Assembly: GCF_002201535.1 (NCBI RefSeq)
Contig: NZ_NIWW01000003.1
Span: forward strand, 186,001 to 250,000
Length of the DNA stretch: 64,000 bases
Direction of reading: 5' to 3'
From: Lacimicrobium sp. SS2-24
GTDB lineage: Bacteria; Pseudomonadota; Gammaproteobacteria; Enterobacterales; Alteromonadaceae
Shown here: piece after piece, positions 1-9,031 of the stretch
Position numbering within the stretch: the first letter of the stretch is position 1
Layout of the letters: the number at the start of each line of letters is the position of its first letter
Program-made: the position numbers and the translations under genes
The notes under the pieces: generated by a model
The model's database searches: none
The model's input: the letters and a program-made list of their open reading frames with translations, nothing else
What the model was told of the DNA's origin: nothing

Positions 1-678
1 CGCATAATGGCGAATACGATGCCAGAACGTCTGGCGTGTCATCTGGCGGCCGCGGCTCGAAGGAAACAGCACATCACTTTGTTGTTTGAGTAACATGCCC
101 CGGCCTGCACGCAGGTATTCCTGGATCCAGCTCAGTGCTTCTTCGCCCAGAGGCACCAGGCGCTCCTTATTACCTTTACCGGTAATACGCACCACGCCCT
201 GCACCGTGCTCAATTGCCCCAGGCGCAAGCCAACCAGCTCGGAAACCCGCAACCCGGTGGCATATAACACCTCCAACATGGCCTTATCACGCAGCTGTAT
301 CGGATCGCCGGTATCGGGCTCGTCCAACAATGCTTCCACCTGATGCTCACTTAACGTCTTCGGTAAAAATTTTCCCAGTTTGGGATTTTGCAGCAGTGCC
401 AGCGGATCCTCTTCGCGCATTCCCTGCGTAATATGGTATTTCACCAACGCCCGCAGACTGGACAAAAAGCGCGCCGTGCTGCGCTCTGACAGCCCTTGAT
501 CATAGCGATCGGCCAGGTAGTGCTGAAGTTGCTGCAAATTGAAGCTGTCCAGGCCAACACGCTGTTGACTCAGATGAAGACAGAAGCGGCTCAAATCACT
601 GCGATACGCTGACAGAGTGTTATCACTGAGCCCTTTTTCCAGCCACAGGGTATCGATAAAGCCGTCCACGAGTGCCAT
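1..678 (-). CDS. xerD: Site-specific tyrosine recombinase XerD (C-terminus beyond window edge)
   Basis: XerD works with XerC to resolve chromosome dimers at dif. The reverse strand reads MALVDGFIDTLWLEKGLSDN from an ATG at 678 and stays open to base 1, giving 226 of about 300 residues. The N-terminal SAM-like core-binding domain (residues 1-90) has the usual LSxNTLxAYRxDL pattern. The catalytic domain begins near residue 110 and shows the first catalytic arginine in ATGLRVSELVGL. The HxxR box and nucleophilic tyrosine lie outside the window. An in-frame TTG 54 bases upstream of the ATG could extend the N-terminus. It diverges from fldB, and a fldB/xerD pairing is common in gammaproteobacteria, which supports XerD over XerC. 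Confidence 0.93.
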   Translation of the reverse strand, partial: MALVDGFIDTLWLEKGLSDNTLSAYRSDLSRFCLHLSQQRVGLDSFNLQQLQHYLADRYDQGLSERSTARFLSSLRALVKYHITQGMREEDPLALLQNPKLGKFLPKTLSEHQVEALLDEPDTGDPIQLRDKAMLEVLYATGLRVSELVGLRLGQLSTVQGVVRITGKGNKERLVPLGEEALSWIQEYLRAGRGMLLKQQSDVLFPSSRGRQMTRQTFWHRIRHYA

Positions 679-850
679 GTTGTGGCGATGTGTGGCCTCG
701 TTATCAGTGTGCTTGTCAGTGTTGTTAGCCAATGGATATCTGCTGAGTCAGTTTACCTCTATGCTAACACCCCCAGTAACAAACCGGCACTGGATCTCAC
801 CTGTTTAAGCAAGCACAATAGGCGCAACGTTTGTTAACCATGCTCACTTT

Positions 851-1381
851 ATGACCCAAGCCAGTGCCAGAATTGGTCTTTTTTATGGTTCCAGCACCTG
901 CTACACGGAGATGGCGGGGGAAAAAATTCGCGATGCCCTCGGCGAAGAACTGGTAGATATGCACAATATCAAGGATGTGCCCCTCAAAGAAGCGGAGCAC
1001 TACGACATACTCATTTTCGGCATTTCCACCTGGGACTTTGGTGAACTTCAGGAAGACTGGGAATCAAAATGGGAAGACATACGCCATCTTAATTTAAGCG
1101 GCAAAATAGTGGCCCTGTATGGTCTTGGTGATCAGATTGGTTACACCGACTGGTTTCAGGATGCACTGGGAATGTTGCATGATGAACTGGTACTGCTGGG
1201 CTGCCATATCGTTGGATATTGGCCCAACCAGGGGTATGAGTTTGCTGCATCAAAAGCGCTGACCGAGGACGGCAGTCATTTTGTGGGCCTGTCTCTTGAT
1301 GATGAAAATCAGTATGACCTGAGTGATGAGCGCATCGAAAAATGGGTCGGGCAGATACTCGATGAGATGCAACAACTGTGA
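851..1381 (+). CDS. fldB: Flavodoxin FldB
   Basis: Long-chain flavodoxin, a soluble FMN electron carrier for reductases such as those of methionine synthase, biotin synthase or isoprenoid pathways. The FMN phosphate loop GSSTCYTEM lies at residues 13-21, matching the FldB variant in which the usual TGNT becomes STCYT. The W-containing 50s-60s loop ([13 protein letters not shown]) and the [16 protein letters not shown] segment stack on the isoalloxazine ring and are intact. The length of 176 residues is normal for the long-chain class. It diverges from xerD with about 170 bp between them, and folM follows 45 bp downstream. Confidence 0.95.
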   Translation: MTQASARIGLFYGSSTCYTEMAGEKIRDALGEELVDMHNIKDVPLKEAEHYDILIFGISTWDFGELQEDWESKWEDIRHLNLSGKIVALYGLGDQIGYTDWFQDALGMLHDELVLLGCHIVGYWPNQGYEFAASKALTEDGSHFVGLSLDDENQYDLSDERIEKWVGQILDEMQQL

Positions 1382-1426
1382 ACCATACTCCAATAGTGGA
1401 CGTAGGTTTTTTATTTAAAGCAAATT

Positions 1427-2137
1427 ATGTCTGATTCCAGCGAAGTGATTCTGATCACCGGTGCCGCCCAGCGTATCGGCCTGTATTGTGCCAAAGCCCT
1501 GAACCGCAGCGATTACAAAATTGTCATCAGTTACCGTAGCACAAGGCCGGTGATTGACGCTCTTGAAGAAAAAGGCATTGATTGTATTCAGGCTGACTTT
1601 GCTACCACTGGGGGGGTGGAGAGCTTTATTGAGGAGGTGCGGGGTCGCTACTCCCACCTGCGCGCTATCATTCACAATGCCTCTGACTGGAAGCCAGATA
1701 GTCCGTCACAACAGGCGCAAATTTTCGAGCAAATGATGGCCGTGCATGCCAAAGCGCCGATGCTGATTAACCAGCAGCTGGCGCCGTTACTCAAGGGGGA
1801 AAAGGCAGACATCATTCACCTCACCGACTATGTGGCCAGCACTGGCAGCAATAAACATATGGCTTATGCCGCTTCCAAGGCGGCGCTGGAGAACCTGACT
1901 CTGTCGTTTGCCCGCCTGCTCGCCCCGAAAGTTAAAGTCAACGCCATTGCCCCGGCACTGATTTGCTTTAACGACAATGACGATGAAAGCTATCGTCACA
2001 ACGCGTTGCAAAAATCCTTGATGGCGATTGCACCCGGCGAGCAGGAGGTGCTCAAAACCATCACCTGGTTAATGGAGTCAGATTATGTCACCGGGCGCAT
2101 TATTGCCCTGGATGGTGGCCGTCACCTCAAGTTCTGA
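1427..2137 (+). CDS. folM: Dihydromonapterin reductase FolM (short-chain dehydrogenase)
   Basis: NADPH-dependent short-chain reductase that in relatives reduces dihydromonapterin and, weakly, dihydrofolate. The Rossmann motif appears as TGAAQRIG at residues 11-18, where the AAQRIG form is typical of pteridine reductases. The active-site YxxxK is YAASK at residues 147-151. The C-terminus has the SDYVTGRIIALDGG cofactor/tetramer segment. The length of 236 residues fits the family. Its TGA stop overlaps the next gene's ATG by one base, so the two are translationally coupled. A generic SDR is the alternative, but the AQRIG loop and size favour FolM. Confidence 0.85.
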   Translation: MSDSSEVILITGAAQRIGLYCAKALNRSDYKIVISYRSTRPVIDALEEKGIDCIQADFATTGGVESFIEEVRGRYSHLRAIIHNASDWKPDSPSQQAQIFEQMMAVHAKAPMLINQQLAPLLKGEKADIIHLTDYVASTGSNKHMAYAASKAALENLTLSFARLLAPKVKVNAIAPALICFNDNDDESYRHNALQKSLMAIAPGEQEVLKTITWLMESDYVTGRIIALDGGRHLKF

Positions 2138-2922
2138 TGACGCAGACCCGGCTCCATCGCCCCTACTTCCGTAACGGCCCGAACCACAGAGATGGTGAGG
2201 ACGTAAGTTTTGCTGACATCAACCGCGTGTTTGGTTTTCGCGCCGTCACCATCGGTAAATGGGTGACGCGCAGTGAACAACAGCTGGCTGCCAATCTGTT
2301 TTTCGATGCGTTTTGTGATTTGATGCTGATACTTTCGGTACCTGAGACCGTAATATCCCTTAATGGCCAGCTTTCACTGAGCTTTGGCAGCGGTGGAAAC
2401 AAGTACGCCAGTGCTCACTATGATGCCCGTACCCGCACTTTGGCACTGGCCAAGAATGCCGGTGGTGGTGCACTGGCCCATGAGTGGTTCCACGCCTTTG
2501 ACCACTATATCTGCCCGCGGGTGTTTGAGCAGGTGGGCCGCACTGATTTTGCCTCAGCCAGTTGGCTGGAAAAAACACCACTGCTAGACCACCCACTTAA
2601 CCAGCGGTTGGCAAAGTGGTTTAAGCTATTGTTTCTTACCGATGACGGTGAGCATGGCAACGCCTACCTTCAACAGGCGGTCAGCATTGACAAGCAAATG
2701 AACAGTTTCTATTTCGCTCAGCCACAGGAACTTGCGGCTCGGGCTTTTGAGGCCATAGTGCAACATCAGCAGTTGAAGAATGCCTTTTTGGTGCAAGGCA
2801 CCAAACAAAGTCAGGAAGCCCTCATGGGTCTCTACCCTGAAGATGCGCACCTGCTGACACTACAGAGCATCCTTTTTGAATATTTTTATCTGCTTGGCCG
2901 CGCCCTGGATGGGCGCAGCTGA
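2137..2922 (+). CDS. CLCA_X-type protein with HExxH zinc-peptidase motif
   Basis: Protein of 261 residues coupled to folM. Seen directly: HEWFHAFDHY at residues 115-124 contains HExxH, a zinc-metalloprotease signature. It is preceded by a glycine-rich stretch LSFGSGGNKYASAHYD (81-96). This FGxxG...AHY followed by AHEWxHAxD resembles the gluzincin-like module found in large polyvalent phage proteins (LPD1 type). Homologues in Shewanella-like genomes are, from memory, annotated 'CLCA_X family'. No signal peptide is visible, so a cytoplasmic location is likely. The substrate and biological role are unknown. The coupling to a folate/pterin reductase probably reflects operon history rather than pathway. 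Confidence 0.7.
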   Translation: MTQTRLHRPYFRNGPNHRDGEDVSFADINRVFGFRAVTIGKWVTRSEQQLAANLFFDAFCDLMLILSVPETVISLNGQLSLSFGSGGNKYASAHYDARTRTLALAKNAGGGALAHEWFHAFDHYICPRVFEQVGRTDFASASWLEKTPLLDHPLNQRLAKWFKLLFLTDDGEHGNAYLQQAVSIDKQMNSFYFAQPQELAARAFEAIVQHQQLKNAFLVQGTKQSQEALMGLYPEDAHLLTLQSILFEYFYLLGRALDGRS

Positions 2923-3058
2923 ATTAATGGCGAGGGAGAATACCCTCCAGCTAGCCGGTTAACATCGATCGAAATGATGACAGCCTGCTCAGTGCATCCT
3001 GTATTCAGAACCAAAGCGTTGGTGTGGGCCATCATTAGAGCATGCAGGTCTTTTTCTT

Positions 3059-4744
3059 TCAGTCACTGCCTTGTGTCTCCCGCTGTTTGGTTTGCCAGTC
3101 AGCAGCTGAAAAAGCCTCTACATCGGCCGGTGGTAAGCTACGCCCGAGAATATGGTCAGCACCCTTTTCACCAATCATAATGCTGGGCGCATTAATATTG
3201 CCATTGGTGACAAAGGGCATAATAGACGAGTCAATCACCCGCAGGTTTTCTACCCCATGCACACGGCACTCGGGATCCACCACCGCCATTTTATCCGTGC
3301 CCATCTTGCAGGAGCCACAAGGGTGATAGGCCGAAGCCGCGGTTTCTGCCACCCAGTCATCAATTTCATCATCGGTTTGCACATCATCACCCGGTGACAA
3401 CTCCCCCGCTCGATAAGGATCGAAAGCCCGCTGGTCGAAAATCTCCCGGGTCAGGCGCAGGGCATTGCGATAACATTGCCGGTCTTCCTCTTCGCTGAGG
3501 TAGTTGAAAAAAATCTTCGGCGCGGCCGCAGGGTCCTTACTGGCCAACTTCACCCACCCCCGACTCGCCGGCTTGTTGGCGCCCAGATGCACCTGATAGC
3601 CATGACCTTTGGCGGCACTGGAGCCATCATAGGCAATGGCACCGGGTAAAAAATGATACTGAATATCTGGATACTCCAGACCCGCGCGGCTGCGAATGTA
3701 GCCATTAGACTCGAAATGATTAGTAGCGCCGAGCCCCGATTTGAAGAAAAACCAACGCGCGCCAATAAGCAGCTGCCCAAACGGATTGAGCCAGCCATTG
3801 AGGGTAATCCGTTTCTTACAGTGATGTTGTACCCAGACTTCCAGATGGTCATGCAGATTCTGCCCCACCCCCGGCAGGTCGTGTACCACATCAATTCCTT
3901 GCTCTTTAAGGTGCTCGGCCGGACCAATACCGGATAGCATCAGTAATTTAGGCGAGTTAAAGGCACTGGCAGAGAGAATCACTTCCTTTTTCGCCTGCAC
4001 CTGCAATGTCTTGCCCTGATACTGATACTCGACTCCCACCGCCTTTTTGCCATACATCAGCACACGAGTTGTCAGCGCATGGGTCTGTACTTGCAAGTTA
4101 GGTCTGTTCATGGCCGGTTTTAAATACGCATTGGCAGTGGAGCAGCGCACCCCGTCACGCACGCTCATGTCCATGCGACTGAACCCTTCCTGTCGAAAGC
4201 CATTATAGTCCTGACTTTCGCCATAGCCCGCCTGCTTTCCGGCTTCAATAAAGGCCCGGTACAGTTCATTCTGCATGTTGTTGCCATTACACACACCCAC
4301 CGGCCCGCCGGTGGCCCGATACTCATCGGCCCCATAGAGACAGTCTTCGGCACGCCTGAAATAGGGCAGCACATCCTCATAATCCCAGCCATCAGCGCCC
4401 AGCTGCTGCCATTGACGATAATCCCCGGCACAGCCTCTGACATACGCCATACCATTGATGGAAGAGGAGCCGCCAATGACTTTACCTCGGGCCTGATGAA
4501 TCTTCCGACCTTTCAATCCGGGCTCAGGCTCGGTGTAATACTGCCAGTCGTACTTCGGCTTATTCATGGGAATTGAAAAGGCGGTCGGCATCTGAATAAA
4601 AATAGAATTATCTTTGCCGCCGAATTCCAGTACCAGCACCTGATTGGTTCCGTCCTCACTGAGTCGACTGGCCAGGACTGAGCCGGCCGAGCCGGCTCCC
4701 ACAATGATGTAATCAACACTCTGATCAAATTTAAATTCAGCCAT
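3059..4744 (-). CDS. betA: Choline dehydrogenase BetA (GMC flavoprotein)
   Basis: Membrane-associated FAD enzyme oxidising choline to betaine aldehyde (and often on to glycine betaine) for osmoprotection. The ADP-binding GxGxxG is GAGSAG at residues 16-21. The GMC signature ARGKVIGGSSSINGMAYVRG lies near residue 85, and the C-terminal catalytic region includes AYHPCGSCKMG and NINAPSIMIGEKGAD. The chosen start is the ATG of MAEFKFDQ (4744), giving 561 residues against about 556 in E. coli. This start overlaps the end of betT by 8 bases, so the pair is one operon. A start at 4771 would add nine residues that do not resemble the family. Confidence 0.93.
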   Translation of the reverse strand: MAEFKFDQSVDYIIVGAGSAGSVLASRLSEDGTNQVLVLEFGGKDNSIFIQMPTAFSIPMNKPKYDWQYYTEPEPGLKGRKIHQARGKVIGGSSSINGMAYVRGCAGDYRQWQQLGADGWDYEDVLPYFRRAEDCLYGADEYRATGGPVGVCNGNNMQNELYRAFIEAGKQAGYGESQDYNGFRQEGFSRMDMSVRDGVRCSTANAYLKPAMNRPNLQVQTHALTTRVLMYGKKAVGVEYQYQGKTLQVQAKKEVILSASAFNSPKLLMLSGIGPAEHLKEQGIDVVHDLPGVGQNLHDHLEVWVQHHCKKRITLNGWLNPFGQLLIGARWFFFKSGLGATNHFESNGYIRSRAGLEYPDIQYHFLPGAIAYDGSSAAKGHGYQVHLGANKPASRGWVKLASKDPAAAPKIFFNYLSEEEDRQCYRNALRLTREIFDQRAFDPYRAGELSPGDDVQTDDEIDDWVAETAASAYHPCGSCKMGTDKMAVVDPECRVHGVENLRVIDSSIMPFVTNGNINAPSIMIGEKGADHILGRSLPPADVEAFSAADWQTKQRETQGSD

Positions 4745-6818
4745 GGGCATGCTCTGTTTTATCCGGGTCATCAGGTAATTGGGTGTCTATTCCCATCGAC
4801 TCACGCTGAGTGTGCAGGAAGTACAGATGACGTTCGTACTGATCCAGAATATCTGCAATCACCTGCTCCTTGCTGTAACCGGCAAGATCATAACCCTGGC
4901 CGCCCTCTCCGATATGAACTTCGAGGCGATAATAGTGACTCGAGGCGCCCGCAGCCTTGATAGAAAAAGCGGGCATCAGACAACGTCGTGGCCACACCTG
5001 ATAGGTAAAGTCCTGCTCCGTGCCTTTATCCACATTCAGCGCCAGGTACTCTTCCTCTGCACTGCCTTCTTCAATTTCCACCTTCAGGCCTTTGTCTGCC
5101 AGCTCCTTAGAAATTTGCTCCATGGCAGGTTTGGCTACCTCTTGCAGGAACTTGCGAGCTTCTTTATGGCTGGGGAAACTCAGCGCGTTACTTAAGCGCT
5201 TGCGCCAACTGGTAGAACTTTCTTCACCGGTACGCCCGGATAAAAAGCCGGCCATGCTGCCGCGGTAACTCGCCTCCTTTAAGCCCTCGACCCGTAAGGC
5301 TTTGCTCAGGCCCACCATCATCAGTAACAGCACAAAGGCAAAGGGCAGGCCCATTATTACCACGGTCCCCTGTAACGCGCTGAGCCCGTCGGTCATCAGT
5401 AAGGCCAGTGTGAGTAATCCAATCAGCGCCGCCCAAAAAACACGCATCCAACCGGGTGCATCATGATTAGGGTCCGTCAGTACCGACGTCAGATTAGAGA
5501 GCACTAATGAGCCGGAGTCACCAGAGGTTACGAAGAACACGATGGCCAGAACAGTCACCACCACTGTGGTAATGCCAACCCAGGGCAGACTCTGCATAAA
5601 CAGGTAAATGGAAGAGCCGGGATTATTCATGGCCTGCTCACCGAAATTCTCCACGCCACCGCCACTCATGATCAGTTCAATGGCGCTGTTACCCATAATT
5701 GACATCCATGCCATCATAAAGGTGAGCGGCAAGATCAATGACCCCGCAACGAACTCCCGTATGGTGCGCCCACGTGAGATACGCGCAAGAAACAAGCCTA
5801 CGAAGGGTCCCCAGGCAATCCACCACGCCCAGAAAAATACCGTCCAGGCATTCAGCCAGTCTGTTGGGGGATCAAATGCATAGGTATCCATCGACAGGCT
5901 GATAAACTTGGAGAAATAATCTCCTACATTCATCACCAGGGCATTGAGTAAGAAAATGGTCTGCCCGCTGAACAACACGAAAAGCATCAGCAACAGTGCC
6001 AGTAACATATTGAACTCAGACAAACGCCTTATGCCCTTATCCACACCGGTCAGCGCCGAGATCGTAGCAAAGATCACGATCACCACCGCCAGGGATGCCT
6101 GAGTTACCACCGACTCAGGAATACCGAACATGTAGTTCAGACCAAAATTAAGCTGAATGATGCCAATGCCAAGACTGGTAGCAATGCCAAAAATGGTGCC
6201 CAGTACCGCGGCAATGTCCACAGTGTGCCCGATGGGACCATGAATACGTTTGCCGAAAATCGGATACAGCGCCGAGCGAATAGTCAGGGGTAACCCATGC
6301 CGGTAACTGAAATAAGCCAGCGACATGCCCACCAGCGTATACACGCCCCAGCCAGATAATCCCCAGTGCAAGAAGGTCAGCTCCATTGCATGGCGGGCTG
6401 CCGCTTCAGTGCCGCCCTCACCCACCGGAGGTGCGAGAAATTGTGTCACAGGCTCTGCAATGCAGAAAAACAACAGATCGATACCGATACCGGCAGAAAA
6501 CAGCATGGCCGCCCAGGTCACAATATTAAAATCAGGCGTGGAGTGGGCAGGCCCCAGTTTGATGCTGCCATAGCGGGAGAAGGCTATCCAAATCACAAAC
6601 ACCAGATAGGCCACGACCGCAAGAAAGTAGAACCAGCCGAAGGTATCGGATATCCACCCTAATACGGCATAGATAATGTTGCCTGCGGCTTCGGTAAAAA
6701 ACATCGCCCACAGCGCGAAAAACGCGATACCAATGGCGGATCCATAAAATACTACGGGGTTGATCTTGTCTTTTGGCTGGCCATTGTCGGCCTCTTCAAG
6801 ATTGCTTTTGCTGGTCAT
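4737..6818 (-). CDS. betT: BCCT-family choline transporter BetT
   Basis: Inner-membrane, proton- or sodium-coupled uptake of choline. About twelve hydrophobic segments are visible, with the BCCT hallmark FFWAWWIAWGPFVGLFLARI and then SRGRTIREF in the middle of the protein. The C-terminal cytoplasmic tail of about 180 residues (from SLSKALRVEG on) is long, as in E. coli BetT, where the tail tunes osmotic activation. Three possible starts lie within 9 bases (GTG 6827, ATG 6824, ATG 6818). The AAAAGG stretch is 8 bases from the last one, so 6818 is preferred. betA follows with overlap. No betB or betI is present beside it. Confidence 0.92.
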   Translation of the reverse strand: MTSKSNLEEADNGQPKDKINPVVFYGSAIGIAFFALWAMFFTEAAGNIIYAVLGWISDTFGWFYFLAVVAYLVFVIWIAFSRYGSIKLGPAHSTPDFNIVTWAAMLFSAGIGIDLLFFCIAEPVTQFLAPPVGEGGTEAAARHAMELTFLHWGLSGWGVYTLVGMSLAYFSYRHGLPLTIRSALYPIFGKRIHGPIGHTVDIAAVLGTIFGIATSLGIGIIQLNFGLNYMFGIPESVVTQASLAVVIVIFATISALTGVDKGIRRLSEFNMLLALLLMLFVLFSGQTIFLLNALVMNVGDYFSKFISLSMDTYAFDPPTDWLNAWTVFFWAWWIAWGPFVGLFLARISRGRTIREFVAGSLILPLTFMMAWMSIMGNSAIELIMSGGGVENFGEQAMNNPGSSIYLFMQSLPWVGITTVVVTVLAIVFFVTSGDSGSLVLSNLTSVLTDPNHDAPGWMRVFWAALIGLLTLALLMTDGLSALQGTVVIMGLPFAFVLLLMMVGLSKALRVEGLKEASYRGSMAGFLSGRTGEESSTSWRKRLSNALSFPSHKEARKFLQEVAKPAMEQISKELADKGLKVEIEEGSAEEEYLALNVDKGTEQDFTYQVWPRRCLMPAFSIKAAGASSHYYRLEVHIGEGGQGYDLAGYSKEQVIADILDQYERHLYFLHTQRESMGIDTQLPDDPDKTEHAHG

Positions 6819-7081
6819 CTCCATCACCTTTTATCAAAAAATCGGGAGTCATGACTGGCAGCACCTGCGCCGCGGTGCCCTGAACACAATCAGGCCTGGC
6901 TGATTGCCACTCAGAGGCCTTGGGAATACTAGCAGGAGGTAAAATACATCGGGTTGCTGCCTGACGTTTTGATTGTTGTCTGCCTTTAATAGATAGAGGG
7001 GGATACCCGGGGTGTCAAGAAATCCAACGCAATCAGCGATACATTATGATGCGCTAACAATTTGAAAAAAATGGGAAAATA

Positions 7082-7987
7082 TTAGCTTTTACAGGCTTCA
7101 TGTTGCTCGGGCAGTTTGAATCTGAGCGCCCCTTTGACACACCTAATGGTGGCAGGGGTGGTACCAAAAAATTCGCCATCCCCCTCTATTGGCAAGCCTG
7201 ACGTGGCCGCCTCAAAGTGCGCATCATGCCAGTATTGCACGGCGTCAGCGTGCAGATGTGCCCCGGCAAATACCCGCATCAGATAGTAAAGTTTCTTTAG
7301 CACAGGGGCACGGCCAATCCAGCAGCAATCGAGCATCCCATCGCAAAGTTGCGCCTGAGGCGCAATCTGCATCCCACCACCAAAATACCTGCCATTGGCG
7401 AACGCCACCATAAAAGCCGGTTCCCCGATACAGCGTTGCGCGCTGCTAAGCTCAAGGGGCTGTTCCCGATAACACAGTAACTTACCCAGAGCCGCGGCTA
7501 AATAGCGCCAGCGCCGGCCTATTGTGGGTGGATGAGCATACATATCTGCCACCAGCTGACCGTCAAACCCCAGTCCCAGCACGTTGATAAAAAAGCGCTC
7601 ATTACACTTACCCAGATCAATCCATCGACTATGCTCGCCCAGTACCACCTCAATGGCATCATCGTGCTTTCGGTAAATGCTGCGGGCAAAATCATTGCCA
7701 CTGCCACAGGGTAACAGTCCTAATGCCACCTTACTGTTTGCTGCACCATTCACCGCCAGGTTGAGTGTGCCGTCGCCGCCAATCACAACCCAGTCTGTGT
7801 GGTGAGACTGACATTGTCGTAAGTGACGCAGATTGGCCTGATAGTTCTCCGTTGTATGCCAGATATCAAAAGCGATCCCCGCCTCTGTAAGACGCTGTGT
7901 GAGACGCTGCCGATACGACTGCGCCGCTGCACGGGCAAGCGGATTTACAATGATCAGAAAGTGACGGGGTAACGAGTTATCTGGCAT
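7082..7987 (-). CDS. Diacylglycerol/lipid kinase (YegS/DagK-like)
   Basis: Soluble ATP-dependent lipid kinase of the diacylglycerol kinase catalytic-domain family, not the small membrane DgkA. The nucleotide-binding GGDGTLN is at residues 70-76, followed by LLPCGSGNDFAR (91-102), the family's second conserved glycine motif. The C-terminal beta-sandwich includes FANGRYFGGGMQIAP and a late DGE (GDGEFFG). The length of 301 residues is typical. It stands alone, 254 bp upstream of nothing related and downstream of betT. Related proteins phosphorylate phosphatidylglycerol or diacylglycerol, and the substrate here cannot be told from sequence. Confidence 0.88.
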   Translation of the reverse strand: MPDNSLPRHFLIIVNPLARAAAQSYRQRLTQRLTEAGIAFDIWHTTENYQANLRHLRQCQSHHTDWVVIGGDGTLNLAVNGAANSKVALGLLPCGSGNDFARSIYRKHDDAIEVVLGEHSRWIDLGKCNERFFINVLGLGFDGQLVADMYAHPPTIGRRWRYLAAALGKLLCYREQPLELSSAQRCIGEPAFMVAFANGRYFGGGMQIAPQAQLCDGMLDCCWIGRAPVLKKLYYLMRVFAGAHLHADAVQYWHDAHFEAATSGLPIEGDGEFFGTTPATIRCVKGALRFKLPEQHEACKS

Positions 7988-8161
7988 CGCTCTCAGGGGA
8001 TTTTTTGATACTGACCCCAGTTTCCCTCAACGCCACAAGCAGTCAACCACAATATTGTTAAATCTCTGTTTATTAGTGATAATTTTTTGCAGCGGACAGA
8101 TTTTAGCGTATGCTGAATGACTCTGGATACGACTGCATTTTCGAGTTATCTGCGGAGCATC

Positions 8162-8560
8162 ATGAACAACGAGCGTCTCTACCAGCTGCATGTCAGCGGC
8201 AATGTACTGTGTGTAAAGCTGCGTCACATCTGGTCGAAGCAGGTTGTAAAAAAGGTTTTTGGCGAAGTTCAACAAGCCGTTGCAGATATCACTGATGAGC
8301 CCTGGGCGGCCTATGTGGATATGCGCGAATGGATCATGCCAACCATTGAAGCACTGCAAGACTTTCAGTTAATTTACGATTGGTGCGCACAAAACAACCA
8401 GACCCACGAAGCCACCGTATGCAAGTTCGCCATGCAGGAGCGTATCGTCAGAGAAAGTTCAGGCTATGATCCTGAATTTCATTTTTACACCCAGTCCCCG
8501 GCAGAAGCGCAAAGCTGGTTATTGGCACAGGGTTTCACCTTTTCATTGCCTCCGTTTTAG
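8162..8560 (+). CDS. Conserved hypothetical protein, 132 residues
   Basis: Not confidently recognised. The start at 8162 (MNNERLYQLHVSGNV) is chosen because GGAG lies 6 bases upstream, while an earlier in-frame ATG at 8117 lacks a ribosome binding site. The protein is soluble with no signal peptide or membrane segment. The alternating beta/alpha pattern (YQLHVSGNVLCVKL, WAAYVDMREW, ATVCKFAMQERIV) and its size resemble STAS-like or anti-sigma-antagonist-like folds found in marine gammaproteobacteria, but no diagnostic motif is present. It is monocistronic, and the next gene has its own promoter. Confidence 0.6.
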   Translation: MNNERLYQLHVSGNVLCVKLRHIWSKQVVKKVFGEVQQAVADITDEPWAAYVDMREWIMPTIEALQDFQLIYDWCAQNNQTHEATVCKFAMQERIVRESSGYDPEFHFYTQSPAEAQSWLLAQGFTFSLPPF

Positions 8561-8600
8561 CCCCCTTTCGTTTTCCCTATTACGCCCCCGTTAAAAAAAT

Positions 8601-8670
8601 TTGCACAATTACTGTGCGTGACATAGTATTCTTCACATACTGTGCATCAAACAGTATGCGATGCACAGTA
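8601..8670 (+). promoter_or_regulatory. PadR promoter and operator: TTGCAC-N17-TAGTAT plus TACTGTGCAT inverted repeat
   Basis: A sigma-70-like promoter has -35 TTGCAC (8601-8606), a 17-bp spacer and -10 TAGTAT (8624-8629). Just downstream is a perfect 10-bp inverted repeat, TACTGTGCAT (8638-8647) and ATGCACAGTA (8661-8670). A further half-site, TACTGTGC, sits at 8610-8617, exactly 28 bp before the first arm, and GCACA at 8603-8607 mirrors it. The placement over the promoter and start site suggests autorepression by the PadR protein encoded 23 bases further on. Confidence 0.75.
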
Positions 8671-8692
8671 TTGATAACAGAGAGACACCTTT

Positions 8693-9031
8693 ATGACCAC
8701 GAGCCAGTTCAACAAAATGCGACTGGAATTGCGACGCGGAGCATTGGTGCTGGCCGTGCTGAGTTCACTCAACACCCCGCACTATGGCTACTCGCTGAGA
8801 AAGCAGCTGCAACAAGCCGGTATCGATGTGGAAGAAGGCACACTTTACCCCCTGATACGGCGGCTGGCAGATCAGCAACTGCTGGACAGTCAATGGCGCC
8901 ACACCGAGGGGCGCGAACGGCGCTACTATCAGCTTTCCAACGACGGTAAAGCGCTACTGGAACAACTGAGCACAGAATGGCAAGGCTTAACCCAATCTGT
9001 GAATGCGCTATTAGCGGAGAACATGCAATGA
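8693..9031 (+). CDS. PadR-family transcriptional regulator
   Basis: Small winged-helix repressor of 112 residues. The PadR core is clear: LRRGALVLAVLSSLNTPHYGYSL (residues 13-35), then GIDVEEGTLYPLIRRLADQQLL containing the recognition helix, and a wing ERRYYQLSNDGKALL. The C-terminal helix for dimerisation is short, as in subfamily 2. The ATGA overlap with the next gene couples the regulator to a HAAS-domain membrane protein, a standard pairing in which PadR controls its partner. The upstream inverted repeat is the likely binding site. The inducer is unknown. Confidence 0.92.
   Translation: MTTSQFNKMRLELRRGALVLAVLSSLNTPHYGYSLRKQLQQAGIDVEEGTLYPLIRRLADQQLLDSQWRHTEGRERRYYQLSNDGKALLEQLSTEWQGLTQSVNALLAENMQ

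Noticed and set aside
4165-4476. Long antisense ORFs inside betA, tkt, pgk, pgi, pilT and the TonB receptor
   Set aside because: They are reading-frame shadows of well-supported genes and show no domain or start signal of their own.
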